The notes beneath the pieces were generated by a model. The model had not been told where the DNA came from. It saw only the letters and a program-made list of their open reading frames with translations, and made no database searches. This document shows, piece after piece, positions 33,920 through 45,355 of a stretch of DNA of 48,837 nucleotides (position 1 is its first letter; the number at the start of each line of letters is the position of its first letter). The DNA is taken from NCBI GenBank assembly GCA_002803225.1, contig NXFV01001689.1, positions 1 through 48,837 of the forward strand. The letters are read 5' to 3'. This stretch comes from Gamarada debralockiae (lineage: Eukaryota > Ascomycota > Leotiomycetes > Helotiales > Hyphodiscaceae). Position numbers and translations under genes: made by a program.

Positions 33920-34920
33920 ATGGCGCAATTTTTCCAACAACCCCAAAATCCCCCATATGGTCAATCCGCGCAAAACCTCCAATTCTACCCATCATCATAT
34001 ACACCCAACCCAGTCTCGGGGCACGCCACACCCTCACAAGCATCCTACGGCTATGGCGCACCGGCAGGAAGTCCCTCTTACGGCGGCGGAGGAGGTTTTA
34101 ATTCTGGATTTGGAGGAGCTGCGGGTGTGAGTGGGCGGATGGGAGAGCAGGGAGGGCTGAGGACGGGTTGGTTGGCGGCTTTTGGGACGGAGGGGTATGA
34201 TGGGGAACCGCCGCTGCTGGAGGAGTTGGGGGTTAATTTTGGGCATGTTTGGAGCAAGGTATGTCTTCATCTCCCCTTCCCTGTCCTTCCATTTTTTCTT
34301 CTCCCATCAAAATGCCATAGGCGTAACCAAATACTGATTCTGGAACAAAGACATTAGCAGTACTCAATCCCCTAGCACGAATAGACCAGCACATAATGGA
34401 CGACTCCGACCTGGCAGGGCCAATCCTCTTCTTCCTCCTCTTCGGCACCTTCCTTCTCTTCAGCGGAAAAGTGCATTTCGGCTACATCTACGGTCTTGCG
34501 CTCCTAGGCTCCACCACCCTCCATGTAATCCTCTCCCTCATGTCTCCTCCCTTAAACGAATCCACCTCATCAGCAATTCACGACCATACGTCCGCTCCCC
34601 ACCAATCACAATCATCATCTCACCTCTCTTCCACCCTCACTTTCCCCAGGAGCGCATCGGTATTGGGGTATTGTTTACTGCCATTGGTGATGACGAGTTT
34701 AGTGGGAATTGTCGTCCCGATGGATGGGATGCTGGGATATGTCCTAACAAGTCTTGCGATCGTGTGGTGTACGTATAGTTCGTCAGGTATGTTTTGCGCA
34801 GTGGGGAGAATGAGGGCGATGAGGGGTCTGGTCGCGTATCCGCTTGCGTTGTTTTATGGGTGTTTTGGGATTATGGAGGTTTTTGCTAGTAGGAGCGGAA
34901 ATGGGCTGGGTGGGAAGTGA
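33920..34920 (+). CDS. YIP1: YIP1 family ER/Golgi membrane protein
   Basis: Multi-pass Yip1-domain protein (YIPF5/Yip1 type) that works with Yif1 and Rab GTPases in ER-to-Golgi vesicle formation. Exons 33920-34258 and 34351-34920 give 302 aa. Residues 1-80 are Gln/Tyr/Gly-rich and cytosolic (MAQFFQQPQNPPYGQSAQ). The conserved core EPPLLEELGVNFGHVWSK is followed after the 92-bp intron by TLAVLNPL and then MDDSDLAGPILFFL. About five hydrophobic segments then run to residue 295, including GYCLLPLV and LVAYPLALFYGCFGI. A Ser/His-rich loop separates helices 2 and 3. An in-frame ATG lies 60 bp upstream (33860); I prefer 33920 because the peptide after it looks like the family start. Confidence 0.92.
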
Positions 34921-35197
34921 GCTGGGGAGATAAAAGGATGTGCTTTGGGAAAGGGCAAAAGCATACTTGGCGTAGTTTGTCTTGTCTATTTAAAGGGTTT
35001 ACGGTGGGCTGGAAGGATAGATACAGTAATGCATAGGGAGCATATTAAGGTCTCTTCGAATCTGTACTTTTACAAGCCCAGAACTGCCATCCTTTGAGCG
35101 TATTCTTGATTCACCTAGACACAGGTTATCATATACATAGATATAGATATTGATAACGCAATGGTATTCGCTAGTAAGTTATTCCCCTATTTCACAC

Positions 35198-36896
35198 CTA
35201 CTCCAGTCCCATCCTAGCATCATCTCCAATACCCCAATCCGCTTCTCTTGGTCGTGGAGGTCTATCATCATCACTAGCTTCCCTCAAACTCAAACTACTC
35301 CTCCGACTCGCCGTCCCAGCCGTTCCTCTCCTCCTAATGCTCCCAGGTCTGAACCCCGACCCTTTGCTATTAGTGCTCTTAACACTTTCTGCGTATTCAG
35401 GAGGTGCTTCTGAGGGACTGGTGATGGATGTATGGGCGGTCTCGGGAGTGCTGTTGCGAGTGGGTGTTGGCGAGGGCGTGATTTCGGTGGAGGGAGTGAT
35501 TTCAACGAGTTCGGCGTCTCGATACCATTTTCGTCGGCGAGTGTAACGGCCCCAGGAATCTTGACCACGGCGTCCGTTTTGCCACTGTTTTCTTTGTCAG
35601 ATTCTATGTTTAAGCGGGGATCGGAAAGGGTCATACCTTATTATCGTAATAAATCCAGCCCTGCCCACCGTCAGTAGTGTCAGTCTTCGCCTTAGTCCCT
35701 CCCTCATCATATTCCCCGGCACCCTCTACAAGCCACTGACTACCTTCAACCCACCTCCATCTCGCTCCTCCACCTTCAACATCCGGTAATTCAAACTCCT
35801 CTTTAGTAGGAGCCGGATTCAAATGTTCATCCGTCCATGCCGCTCTCTCATACGTAAATAACGACGTTGTCCAACCTAACCCAACCCATCTCCGTTGGTT
35901 CTCATATAATATAAACGTGAATTTCACGCCCGGAGCATCTGGTCTTCGTTTCGTTGCCGCTGAAGCAGCTAGAGACGCTTCTTCTTGGTATGCGGATTTT
36001 GTTCGAGGAGGTTGGTTCGGTCTTTTTTCTGAGGATTTCGGTGATGGGGAGGTTTCGAGTTGGAGGCCGGTGATGACAGTACATATTCGCCGTACCAGAG
36101 TAGATCTCCAGAGAATGGCTCTGGATACTTTGTTTGGCCGGGAATGCCATGTGAGGAAGAGCGTCCCGGCCACTAGGATCATTCGTTTGGTGGTTATTAT
36201 TTGTATTGGGCGGAGTGTGAGGACAATCCATAGTGGCGTGACGAGGAGGATTCGTATTAACAGGGTTGTGAGAGCTGGTCTTGTAGTCGCGGAGGTTGCG
36301 GTTCTTTGGGTGGAGAGAAAATCGGTGAGTTCGAGGAGCGGATCTAGGAGGATATTGCATCTTGTTGTAAAGACCTTTAGTGTTTCGACAATTTCGTCCA
36401 GTGTCTTCTGGTGTTTTGTGTTTGTGATTTCGGAGTCAACTTTCTTGTGTCCTTTCTTCTGCTTCTCTCCCGTCCAGCCGGTTGAAGATAGAGGGGAATA
36501 CCGCCGCGAGTACATCCCCAGTATCAACCCCAAAACTATCACTATCGGTCCAGCCCATCTCATAACCGCATCTCCATAGAGCACTACTCCCCAGAACCCC
36601 GCGACGAGCAGGAAGCTCTCCCACGGATCGCCGCTCGTCCATGTCAGCAGCCCCGCAAGTTTATTGAGGGGCAACAAGAAGGGATGTGAATATGCCAACG
36701 CGCGAGTGATTTGCGGAGGAGTAGCTATTAACAGCGGCGACTTCTGATGTACTAGAATGGTGGAACGCTGCTTGCTGGCAGAAGAAGCATGTGAAATAGT
36801 TATCGGGCTGAATGATGCGGTGGTTGGAGGGTTCGGATCGTGGATGGCCTGGGATGCGCCATCGTCGTCCCTTCTGGAATTTGGAGTATTCGACAT
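35198..36896 (-). CDS. Peroxin with dysferlin domain (Pex30/31/32 type)
   Basis: ER/peroxisome membrane protein of the Pex24/Pex30 group, which shapes ER contact sites and regulates peroxisome number. Exons 36896-35637 and 35584-35198 give 548 aa. A reticulon-like hydrophobic region lies at about 70-130 (LNKLAGLLTWTSGDPWESFLL, GPIVIVLGLILGMYS), with two more hydrophobic stretches near 205-245. The dysferlin repeat spans about 310-450: FTFILYENQRRWVGLGW, WTDEHLNP, WRWVEGSQWLV, GWIYYDNKWQNG, then DSWGRYTRRRKWYRDAEL across the 52-bp intron. The tail is Ser/Pro-rich and probably phosphorylated. The frame extends a few codons upstream only through a TTG, so the ATG at 36896 is taken as start. It faces YIP1 tail to tail, 277 bp apart. 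Confidence 0.9.
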
Positions 36897-37519
36897 TAAA
36901 TCCAACCAAGGGGTTTCCTTGTGGAAGGGTCAGTATTGGTGTTCATACTCGCTCCGTGGGGGGTTGTGTATCTAGACTCACAAACGCAGCCATTAATGAC
37001 GCACAGCCCGAGGCAGCAGGCTTCGTTCGCGAGATTCAGGGAACGCAAGGTTACATTTCAATCTCACAATGAAGAAGAGGTGCTGGAGTTTTTGTGTGAA
37101 ATAAGAATATCGGGGTATTATGAGAGTCTCTTCGGCATCACACTTCACTTGAGTCAGGTAAGCTCAAAGAATGTTCGGCACGCGATTGAGAGAATTGCTC
37201 TCGGTCGGCATGTGATGCCTGGTAGAAAAGGGTCCACTGGCAGCCTTGCAGATGCCAGTCGTTCAATGTTGGCTCTTTACAAATAGCATAGGTAGTAGTG
37301 AATATGTTGGATATGCCTATACAGTGAATAATAAATTGAATTTAAGATTCTCTTTCGTCTTCTAGCCAAACCAAACCAAATTCACTTCCATTCGTCAGTT
37401 CCAACATTGAAACTTGTCAGCCTTGTCAGCAGCACGAACAAAAAAACAGTAGAAGCGAGGGTGGCGCTAAAATAGAATTTCAAACCCAAAAACCTTCTCC
37501 AACCGCACTTTCCTTTGCA
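36897..37519. other. Divergent promoter region between peroxin and TRF4/5 genes
   Basis: 623 bp between two start codons. A plus-strand frame at 36921-37286 has no motif, and I treat it as chance. Pyrimidine- and CA-rich sequence just upstream of 37520 looks like fungal 5' UTR. Confidence 0.45.
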
Positions 37520-40197
37520 ATGACAAACTCTTGGGCACCCATCAACTACCCAACACCTCCCAAGATGTCGCGACTCCCTCCTCTCCCACCTGGATTACCT
37601 CCCAGGCCCGTCGATTCCTATCGACCGAGTCCTCCCCGCGATGACCGCTTCGAAAACCGCGACTATGATCGTGGTGGTGAGCGAGACCGCGACCGCCAAC
37701 CAATGTACCAGTTTGGTTCAAACAATGACTACTATCGTCGGTCACCGCCTAGAAACAACCGCAACCATGATAGCTATGTGCCTGGAACTGCGCCCCCTCC
37801 TCTTCGCCCAGCATCAAGTGTGTACCGCCCACAGTACGAGCAAGGACCTCCACCTGATTTCACCTTTCGTCATGATGCACCACCTGCCATTTCTGCCGCC
37901 AACGCTGATGTCTATCGGCCTACATCCCCACAACCACGCCGAAATAACTACCAACAGAATAACAATGGCTATAGGCAGGGTCAAGGTCAAGGTCAAGGCC
38001 GAGGTGGCTATCGAGGTCGGCAAGGACCCCGAATGGCCTCGGATCGTGCATTCCTCAAAGGAAATCGTGAACCCACCCCAGAGTTGATGCCAGGAATGGA
38101 TGAGGAAGAGACTGGTGTCAGATTCAAGCCAATCGAAGATGTGTCTGACAGCGAGGAAGCGGAAATGGATATGTCCGATGATGAGAATGACGTTGCCGAA
38201 CAGCCAAAGAAGAAGGCCCGCACTGTTAGCAAGGCTGCAGATGGTGATTCTGTACCGAGATGGTCTAATCCAGATCCCTATACCGCCTTGCCACCACCAG
38301 ATGAGTCACAGCGTAAGAAGAAGGATGTTGTCAAGTTGATTAGAAAGGCACGCGTCGAGACGACCTCCGCAAGCGCTGCTAAGGTCGATCCTGCAGATGA
38401 TTTCATTTCATTTGATTTTGGTGATGAGGAAGATTCTCTCCAGAGCGATCACTCCAGTCCTGACAGGTCTGGAATGGGCGTCGCTGGAGCACCCACTGGT
38501 CCTCGCTTCAGCCACCACACAAACCTCCATAACCAGCAAGTCCCATCTGCACCGGTGGCTGCTGTTCCAACGAGAGTGGCCCATCAGCAGGTTCAAGCTC
38601 AAGTCAACCAGCCAACTCTCCAAACTCGAACTAATACTCGGAGCGTTCAGGGCCGGGTTAACGATCAGAATGTTCAAATTCAATTTAACGATGAGAAATT
38701 CCGGTTCGGCTTTTCCCTTCCTGAAGCACACCCTTCTTAGCTAAAAGGTCAACAGTTCATCCAAACCCGTCAACTTAGACACCACCTCCGATCCTGCTTT
38801 GGGCAGCCGGAAGCGAAACATTCGAGATGAGATCAAAGCCGCACCAATGCTCCACAAAATTGGCAAAAATGTCTCAAAGAAGCCAGTCAACGGCACCATT
38901 CTGAAAGAGTGGCAAGCGAAGGGTGACGCTTCAAGTACTCCGTGGCTCGAAATCGATCATTCCGATACTGCAAACATGGGATTATGGTAAGTGGCTTAAT
39001 TCTCCTGGGGACTATAATCCCAGACATCCAAAATACTCTGATCACAGTTGACTTCTTTCATAGGCTTCACAAGGAGATTGTCGACTTCTATAATTACGTC
39101 AAACCCCGAGACTTCGAGAACACCATTCGTACCAAGTTGATGGAAGACCTCCGTAGTCGGTTGAAACACGATAAATTCTACTCTGAGACTGACATCCACA
39201 CCTTTGGCTCTTTCCCCGCTGGTCTCTATCTCCCAACTGCTGATATGGACCTTGTCTGCGTGTCAGATGAGTTCATGAGAACGGGTAGACGTCAACTCGG
39301 TAACAGCAATAATTTCTATCGCAAATTTGGAAATTTTATCCAACATCATGGTCTGGCTATCAATGGATCGGTTGAGATCATCGCTAAAGCCAAAGTCCCT
39401 CTGGTCAAGTACGTCGATAAGCTCACCGGCCTCAAGGTTGATATATCTTTCGAGAATACAACCGGCTTAGTCGCGAATCAGACATTCCAGGACTGGAAGG
39501 CTCAATTCCCTGCCATGCCGATACTTGTTACTTTGATCAAGCACATATTGGCCATGAGAGGTCTGAACGAGCCAGTCAACGGCGGTATTGGCGGTTTCTC
39601 TGTCACCTGTCTTGTCGTAAGTTTACTCCAGAATATGCCTCAAGTTCAGAGTAGAACTATGATTCCGGAGCACCACCTGGGTGAAATTCTCATGGAGTTC
39701 TTTGACCTCTACGGAAATCAATTTAACACCACCACGACCGCGATTCAATTCAATCCTCCGGGTTATTTGTCAAAGGTATGTTCGAGCCCTCCAAAATGCA
39801 TTCGTACCCTATATCTCAGCCCTGGAGCAGCATGCAACAGCCTGATACCCCCCCATCAATTATATTTGCTTCGTTTACTGACTGGATATAGGCACACGCT
39901 GGAATTCCTTACAACGCGAGAAACGCCGACCGACTCTCTATCATCGACCCCAACAATTCCGCGAATGACATCTCAGGCGGTTCCGCAAACACAGGAACGA
40001 TTCTCAAGTGCTTCTCCGAAGCTTATGTTGATTTGCAGAAGCGTATGGGCGAACTTCACTTCGTAGTTCCTGCAGCCCGTCGTGACGAGAGCATTCTGAA
40101 ATGCATCATTAGCGGAAACTACAGCTCCTTCAAGCTTCAGCGTGAGCACCTTGCTCATGTCCACGAGAAGCTCCATGGACCTGTCAATGCTATCTGA
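37520..40197 (+). CDS. TRF4: Non-canonical poly(A) polymerase, Trf4/5 (Cid14/PAPD5) family
   Basis: Nuclear nucleotidyltransferase of the TRAMP complex. It adds short A-tails to aberrant RNAs for exosome decay. Proposed exons 37520-38703, 38756-38986, 39064-39775 and 39892-40197 sum to 2433 nt, giving 810 aa. Residues 1-390 are disordered: proline-rich start, RG/QG repeats (QGQGQGQGRGGYRGR), acidic DSEEAEMDMSDDEND. The catalytic core starts with LHKEIVDFYNYV and has FGSFPAGLYLPTADMDLV (about 518-535, two Asp) and VDISFEN (third Asp, about 596). PAP-associated motifs follow: NGGIGGFSVTCLV, LGEILMEFFDLYG, and after the 116-bp intron AHAGIPYNARNADRLSIIDP. The first intron is uncertain because its proposed donor GTTCGG is weak. 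GTTAAC at about 38657 spliced to the AG before 38748 also keeps frame. Core identity is firm. Confidence 0.88.
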
Positions 40198-41189
40198 TTG
40201 GTGCTTTGCGCTTGATTGATGACCGAGTATATGTCCCCGGCAGGAGTTTGCTATGGTGTACGGATATGGTGGAATGGAAGATACCCCGTGGCGTTTTAAG
40301 GGCATATATTGAGGGACTTGTACACTAGCAGATTTGCTCCCTGGCTTTTCGTTCTACTTTCATTGATTCAACCCCCGATTATAAAACAATAGCTAGTGAC
40401 TGACAAAGGCCACAGTGATCGACTCGAACTTGCCATCAACGACTTGACAGCGAGAATACTCGATCACTTCACCAAATCAAATCAAATCGAAAGATTCAAC
40501 ACAAGATCCCGATCCCTCGAATTTTGGTTTCTGCGTTCGCCGGTCTCGTTTCCTCGATTTGGCTCTTGCCGATTCGAGACGTTTTTGTTTGCTTGCCAGA
40601 ATGGCGTTACTGCTAACAGTTCTTTCCCGAATAGGAAATCCCGAGCTCGGTTGATCTTGCTAAACGCAGATGCTCCTGCCGATTTGCTTCGTTTGTCTGG
40701 GTGATTTGCCATCTGGCTTATGCTTCACGGCTTGGCTGGTGGTCATCTCGCCTTCTTTCTCACTGTGGTGGCACTTGGTGTGTAGCCATGGAGAGGAAGT
40801 GGACTTTGTTTTGACTCGATGTCCCATGTTGAGTGATTTGAACTAGGTGTGAATGGAGCTCTTTGACAGACCTGGGAGTTCGCGATGGCGAGTGCTGGTA
40901 TCCATCATCGTCACGTGAGCAGTTTGATGTCATAAAATCTTCGGTTCCAAAGTAATCGAATCTTAGGTAGCACTTTTTTCCCTGTCCAGATCATCCCATG
41001 TCCAAGATCTCTAAGTTCTAAGCAATACCCATGAGGACGGTTGCAAGCCGGGGTGTCCGAAGCTCCGTCCAATGAGGCGTGTGGCTGAAGTTTCGACTGC
41101 ACGTCACAATTCATTCCTTGATTTCAGCTCCCCGGTATTGATTCTCAACACCACGAATCTCTTCAAATGTCGAGACAAATTCGAAAATA
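40198..41189. other. Intergenic region with a possible J-domain fragment
   Basis: Contains the TRF4 3' flank and the promoter of the DUF7708 gene. The only protein-like signal is on the minus strand near 40640-40712 (separate entry). Nothing else supported. Confidence 0.45.
40482..40712 (-). pseudogene. Possible J-domain (DnaJ-like) fragment
   Basis: A 76-codon minus-strand frame starts MANHPDKRSKSAGASAF and continues SKINRARDFL. This resembles the HPD loop and helix III of a J-domain (HPDK...F..IN.A...L). Helices I and II (the Y-x-x-L-G part) are not found in any frame upstream to 41150, with or without a plausible intron. The remaining codons are polar and have no motif. It may be a fragment, a short unusual gene whose 5' exon I missed, or chance. 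Low certainty. Confidence 0.3.
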
Positions 41190-43134
41190 ATGGACGGCCA
41201 GCAAGAACCTGCTCTAATGGCCCCGGCGCCACTTGATGCAACCCCTGGAGTCCTCCCGTCCGTCGATTCTGCTAGATGGGAGAAGTGGTTTCAACCCGGT
41301 GTAGATACCAGCAAGTCAGTAGCTGTCCAGTATCCCAAGGCCTAAAAGTTGTAACCCTGAACTCGTAACAGACGTTATGAAGCGGCCTTGAAACGTTGCA
41401 AAGAAGTAAACAAAGACCTTCAACTGGGCTCTTTCGATACTAAGAAGGGAAATTTGAGCACTATGATACATCAATGGGCACCGATCCGCAATGTGAAGCC
41501 GAAGCTTTTTACTGCAGACTTGGTGCGAAGGTTCGTTGAGAAAGAACAGGCTAGGATGCCTAGTGATGTTGACTCGAAAGAAGCATGGAGGGAGACGCTC
41601 TTGGATCTTGGTTACGTGATTGAAGAAGTGGTGACGAAGATCAAACCGATCATTGATCTTTTCCTGCCTCAGAGCTTGGAGTATACTGTTCCATACGGTT
41701 GCTTGATGATAATCTTTCAAGTTCGTTGCCCAGTATTTTTAGATCGTTTTCCTATGACTGATAGGCATTAGGGAGCTGTAGCAAAGAAAGAGCAGGAAGA
41801 CGCTACTTTTACACTCCTTCAATCACTCTCTGACGACCTCCCCAATTTTGACTTCTATCCAATCATGTTTCCAACGGATGATATGAAAATTACTCTAGCG
41901 ATGCTCTTCATTCATATCCTAGATCTACTTTATCGGTTGGCTAAGTACTCCGCCTTGGGAGGTTTAGGTGGGGTCTCTTTACGGCCCAGCGATACAAGTA
42001 CTGATCTTCTTTAGGGAAACTCTGGGATGCTTTATTTCCACGCGATATACTTTCTCTTTCTCAGCTCTCGACAAGCATCCAGGCCACCGCTACAAAATTA
42101 GAAACCTTGTGCAGCGCAGGCCATATTGCAGAGACAAGGTCGACCAGTAAAGTTGAGAACACAGATTCCGGTTAGCAGTTCACATCTTGGGAGGCGTTTC
42201 GAGAGAGCTGATCACATTGTAGCTGTGACAGAACTCATGACCGATGTCCAGGCTTCATTGAGTTCCACTGCCCATGAACTTTACATCTTGCGCCAGTATA
42301 TAGAGAAATTGGAAAATGATCAGAAAGGTGTGTTCTGGCTCATTCGATACCGAATGGAGTCCCACTAACAACACAACAGTAACAGATAACGTACTAGCAC
42401 GCCACCACATCTCTGCAGTCTTCGAAGTTTGGGACTCGCAAGTTGGCGCCGTCGAGAACGAGCTCCAGCTCTGGCAGACCCTCCGGTTCTTCACAGACCC
42501 TCGTGATCACTGGAGTCAGAATGGAATTTTGCCTTGCATCGCGAAATGGACAGAATTGCCCTTCAACTCTATTCTTTGGGTCTCCTCCGAGAGTGGCAGT
42601 CGTCAGTCCTGGATGACCGAATTCTCCCTCGATTTACTCCGTGTCGTGCGATTTAAAGGGCAAATGGTAACTTTTGCGCTCTGTGATCGGCCCCAAGGAG
42701 TTCGTTGGACGCCTGAGATCTTGCTGAAGCAACTGATTTGCCAATTGCTGCATCTAAATCCAGCGCTTGCTATCGATGAGCCGGAACTTTTCAACTTGAG
42801 AGCGTTTCGGAGAGCGGATAACTTCACCTCTACATTCCAATTACTGGAATCTATTATTGCTAGGCTGGATGCATTGCTAATTGTTATTGATCGCATTGAT
42901 CTTTGCCGGAGAGGTCCCAACAGTACCGAAGACCAGACCGTAGCGCAAGCACTCTCCAGACTGACAAAGAGGTTTCCGAAGACACTAAAAACAATTGTTA
43001 CATCAGGAGGAAGTGTGAAAGAGTTATCTCCCCTTGGGATCAGCATTGCTATAATCAATACAAGGAGAAAGCCACGTCGACGTTCTGAGGACAGTACCGC
43101 AGTTAGGGGCAGAGGGATGTCAAGAGAGGCATGA
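41190..43134 (+). CDS. DUF7708-type fungal protein with NTPase-like C-terminal half
   Basis: Exons 41190-41314, 41372-41720, 41772-41961, 42015-42170, 42223-42327 and 42380-43134 sum to 1680 nt, giving 559 aa. All five introns are 51-57 bp, several with CTGAT/CTAAC branch points. The N-terminal part (about 40-230) resembles the helical DUF7708 region found at the front of many fungal NLR-like proteins, with FQGAVAKKEQEDATF, FPTDDMKITLAMLFIHILDLLY and KLWDAL. The second half has the layout of an NTPase: ILWVSSESGSRQSW where a P-loop would sit, VTFALCDRPQGVRWTPEILLKQL, and LLIVIDRIDLC resembling Walker B. The Lys of a P-loop is absent. It has no C-terminal repeats. It may be a signalling or incompatibility-related protein; function unknown. 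Confidence 0.75.
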
Positions 43135-43350
43135 CTGAACACAGTGGTTGAGAACTGATTGCGATGGTTCTCAGAGCTGCGTTGCCTGGTTTTGAAGTTG
43201 AGCTAGACATTCGAGACTGATCTCAAAGAAAGTTCTAAGTCAGACGAACTAGAACCTCTTCTTACAATTCTGACAGGTCCTCAATTCCGGTCTTGCTCTT
43301 GTTCAACCTGCGAAAGAGACATCCAAAGACTGCAGGTTCACACACCCAAG

Positions 43351-44002
43351 ATGTCAAATCTGCATTTCATCTCAGCTCGTCACGGCATCGCGACACGACC
43401 CCTTTCCGGACGACCCATCAAGATAATCAACACCCACGGCACGCAATCCGTCGATGTCTGGCCTTCAGCACCTCACAGACTACCAATTAACATCTATCAA
43501 CAATGCATACGCGCCGCTCACTCCTGAAAATCAATCCAGAAGTCGGCGATACACTCGTAAGCAACGAACGCAAACCCATGTTGACGTTCATCGAGGATAC
43601 GTCGGGAGGCAAGGTCGATACATTGATCGCAGCGTGCGATCGATGGCGGTATGAGGAGTTGGGTTTTGAGGATTGGCATAGGAATTGCGCTGATAATTTG
43701 GTGGAGGCTTTGGAGCTTGCTGGTATGTGTTGCAGATTGGATGAACGAGATGGCATGCGCTGACTGATGAGCAGGTGTCCAACCCCCGCCCTTCACTCCT
43801 GGCCCGTTGAATCTTTTCATGAAAGTACCTGTGAAAGGTGATGGCAACGCACTGGATTATGAGAATCCAACGGGGAAGGGAAAGGAGGGGAGTTTGTTAT
43901 TTTCAAGACGAGATGGATTTGCTGGTCGTGATGTCCGCTGGCCCTTCTGAGATCTTTGGGGCTGAACCGGATGCTCATTTTGAGATTTTTGGGACTAGAT
44001 GA
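43351..44002 (+). pseudogene. DUF1989 (urea carboxylase-associated type) pseudogene
   Basis: DUF1989 proteins are small cupin-like proteins linked in bacteria to urea/amine metabolism, and are also common in fungi. The piece from ATG 43351 gives GIATRPLSGRPIKIINTHGT and VDVW. A one-base loss near 43457-43463 moves AFSTSQTTN to the next frame. An in-frame TAA sits at 43488-43490, just before HLSTMHTRRSLLKINP. VGDTLVSNERKPMLTFIEDT and LIAACDRWRYEELGFEDWHRN continue to a normal 52-bp intron (43723-43774, GTATGT). GPLNLFMKVPV follows. A one-base gain in the G-rich run at about 43871-43892 moves the C-terminal DEMDLLVVMSAGPSEIF to another frame, ending at 44002. Two frameshifts plus a stop make it a pseudogene unless the sequence is wrong. 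Confidence 0.8.
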
Positions 44003-44033
44003 TAACTAAGAAAAGGGGCAACTACTCAGACAC

Positions 44034-44857
44034 TCAAGATTGTTCCAGTCCATACCTCCTAATCAACCCCACACTCCGTCTCACCTTCACCCTCTCCCAC
44101 CAACCGCGCAACCTCTCCCTTCCTCTAAAAACCTCCTCACCATACAAGTCACTCAACTTAAGCATATACGGCACATAAAAAATATCCACCAGCGTAAACG
44201 TATCACCAGCCACATACTTCTTCCCTTCCCCTCCTCTATCACCCTCTTCCCTTCTCCCTACCCCTTCACCAAGAATCCTCTCCATCCCATCCAAAACTCC
44301 CTCCAACCTCCCCCTCAACTCCTCCACCAACTTTTCATCTGTCTTCCCTCCAAACAGGGGTTTGAAATAAGCTTCAAACGCCAATCTGTTGGCTACGGGA
44401 TCAAAAGATGTGACTTCGACACTAGCTGCTTCTTCGAACTTGGCGACAGCGAACAGGTCGAGGGGATTGGGTAGGAGGGTTTGGTGGGAGGATGAGGAGG
44501 CGGAGGAGCAAAGGAGGCAGAGATAGCGACTTATTGCGCGGGATTCGCGGACGGTGAAGGTCGAGGTGGTGGAGGTTAGGAAGGGGACGGTGTTGAAATT
44601 GCTGGTAAGTTTTGCGTATTCACCTGTCTAGAAGCATTTAGTTAATTCAAACAAATCGATTTCCGGTATAGGATGGAGGAATGGGATGAGAGAATGGAGG
44701 CAGAGGGAGAGCTAACCTTGTGTTCGTTCTTGAGAATATCGATGGGTATGGTCGTGAGTTCTATGCCCAGTTCTGCGGCAGTAAGGAGAACTCTTTGTGG
44801 GCAGGGAAGTCGGTTGTCTGAGTAGAGGACCAGATTCTTTGCGATGGTATCCTGCAT
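44034..44857 (-). CDS. Glutathione S-transferase-like protein
   Basis: Cytosolic-type GST, 244 aa, from exons 44857-44717 and 44627-44034. The 89-bp intron has a GTTAGC donor, TTAACT branch and CTAG acceptor. The N-terminal thioredoxin-like fold has LVLYSDNRLPCPQRVLL, FNTVPFL with the cis-proline, and ESRAISRYLC with the Glu-Ser that grips the gamma-glutamyl group of glutathione. The C-terminal helical domain includes VEVTSFDPVANRLAFEAYFKP, VAGDTFTLVDIFYVPYM (the N-capping/hydrophobic staple region with Asp) and the end RYGLEQS. Class is not certain; the motifs suit the fungal GTT/phi-like group. It is convergent with the DUF1989 relic, only 31 bp between ends. Confidence 0.88.
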
Positions 44858-45355
44858 TTTGAACTTTGAGCGGAGGTTTCTGGGAGAGACTAATATCGTG
44901 GTGATAGTAAGACGTTCCCCCCAGAGGAGGAATATGTTGAGTTGAAATAGAACTCGGCGAGCCAAAAGGGGCAGGAAAGCTGCGTAACCGCTTCTGCCTT
45001 TGCATGCGGAAGACGAGAACGAATAACAGAAAGTTACACGAATTAAAATTGACAAAAACGTTGATTTTAGGGACAATTGTTTTTCGAGTTCCCTTGGAAT
45101 ATACACTTGTCTTGGCTCGAAGGGTTGTCACAATAAAGGTCCAATGGCACCTGTGTTCAAACTTCCTTGATTTCAAGAGCAGCTCTTCAAATAAAAACGA
45201 GTTTGCCTCTCCCATAGCCATGAACATCAATGTGCTGTTCAACAATCAAAACGCCATATTTTACTGCCCTGTCATCCAGTCATCCATCAAGGAAATCCTT
45301 CGTAGACATCATAACTCGTAGCTCAACGTGCTGAAATCAGCCGCCCACATTTCCA
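44858..45355. other. Promoter region of GST gene
   Basis: About 500 bp between the GST start and the stop of the upstream minus-strand gene. Frames here extend from GST exon 1 without added motifs. No element identified. Confidence 0.4.

Noticed and set aside
36897..36905. Peroxin start three codons upstream
   Set aside because: The upstream codon is TTG, not ATG; start taken at 36896.
36921..37286. 121-codon plus-strand frame in the divergent promoter
   Set aside because: No motif; lies in a promoter and 5'-UTR region.
40396..40704. 102-codon plus-strand frame downstream of TRF4/5
   Set aside because: Antisense to the J-domain-like frame and with no domain of its own.
42139..42178. 40-nt intron in the DUF7708 gene
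   Set aside because: A 52-nt intron at 42171-42222 with a CTGAT branch fits better and makes the total coding length divisible by three.
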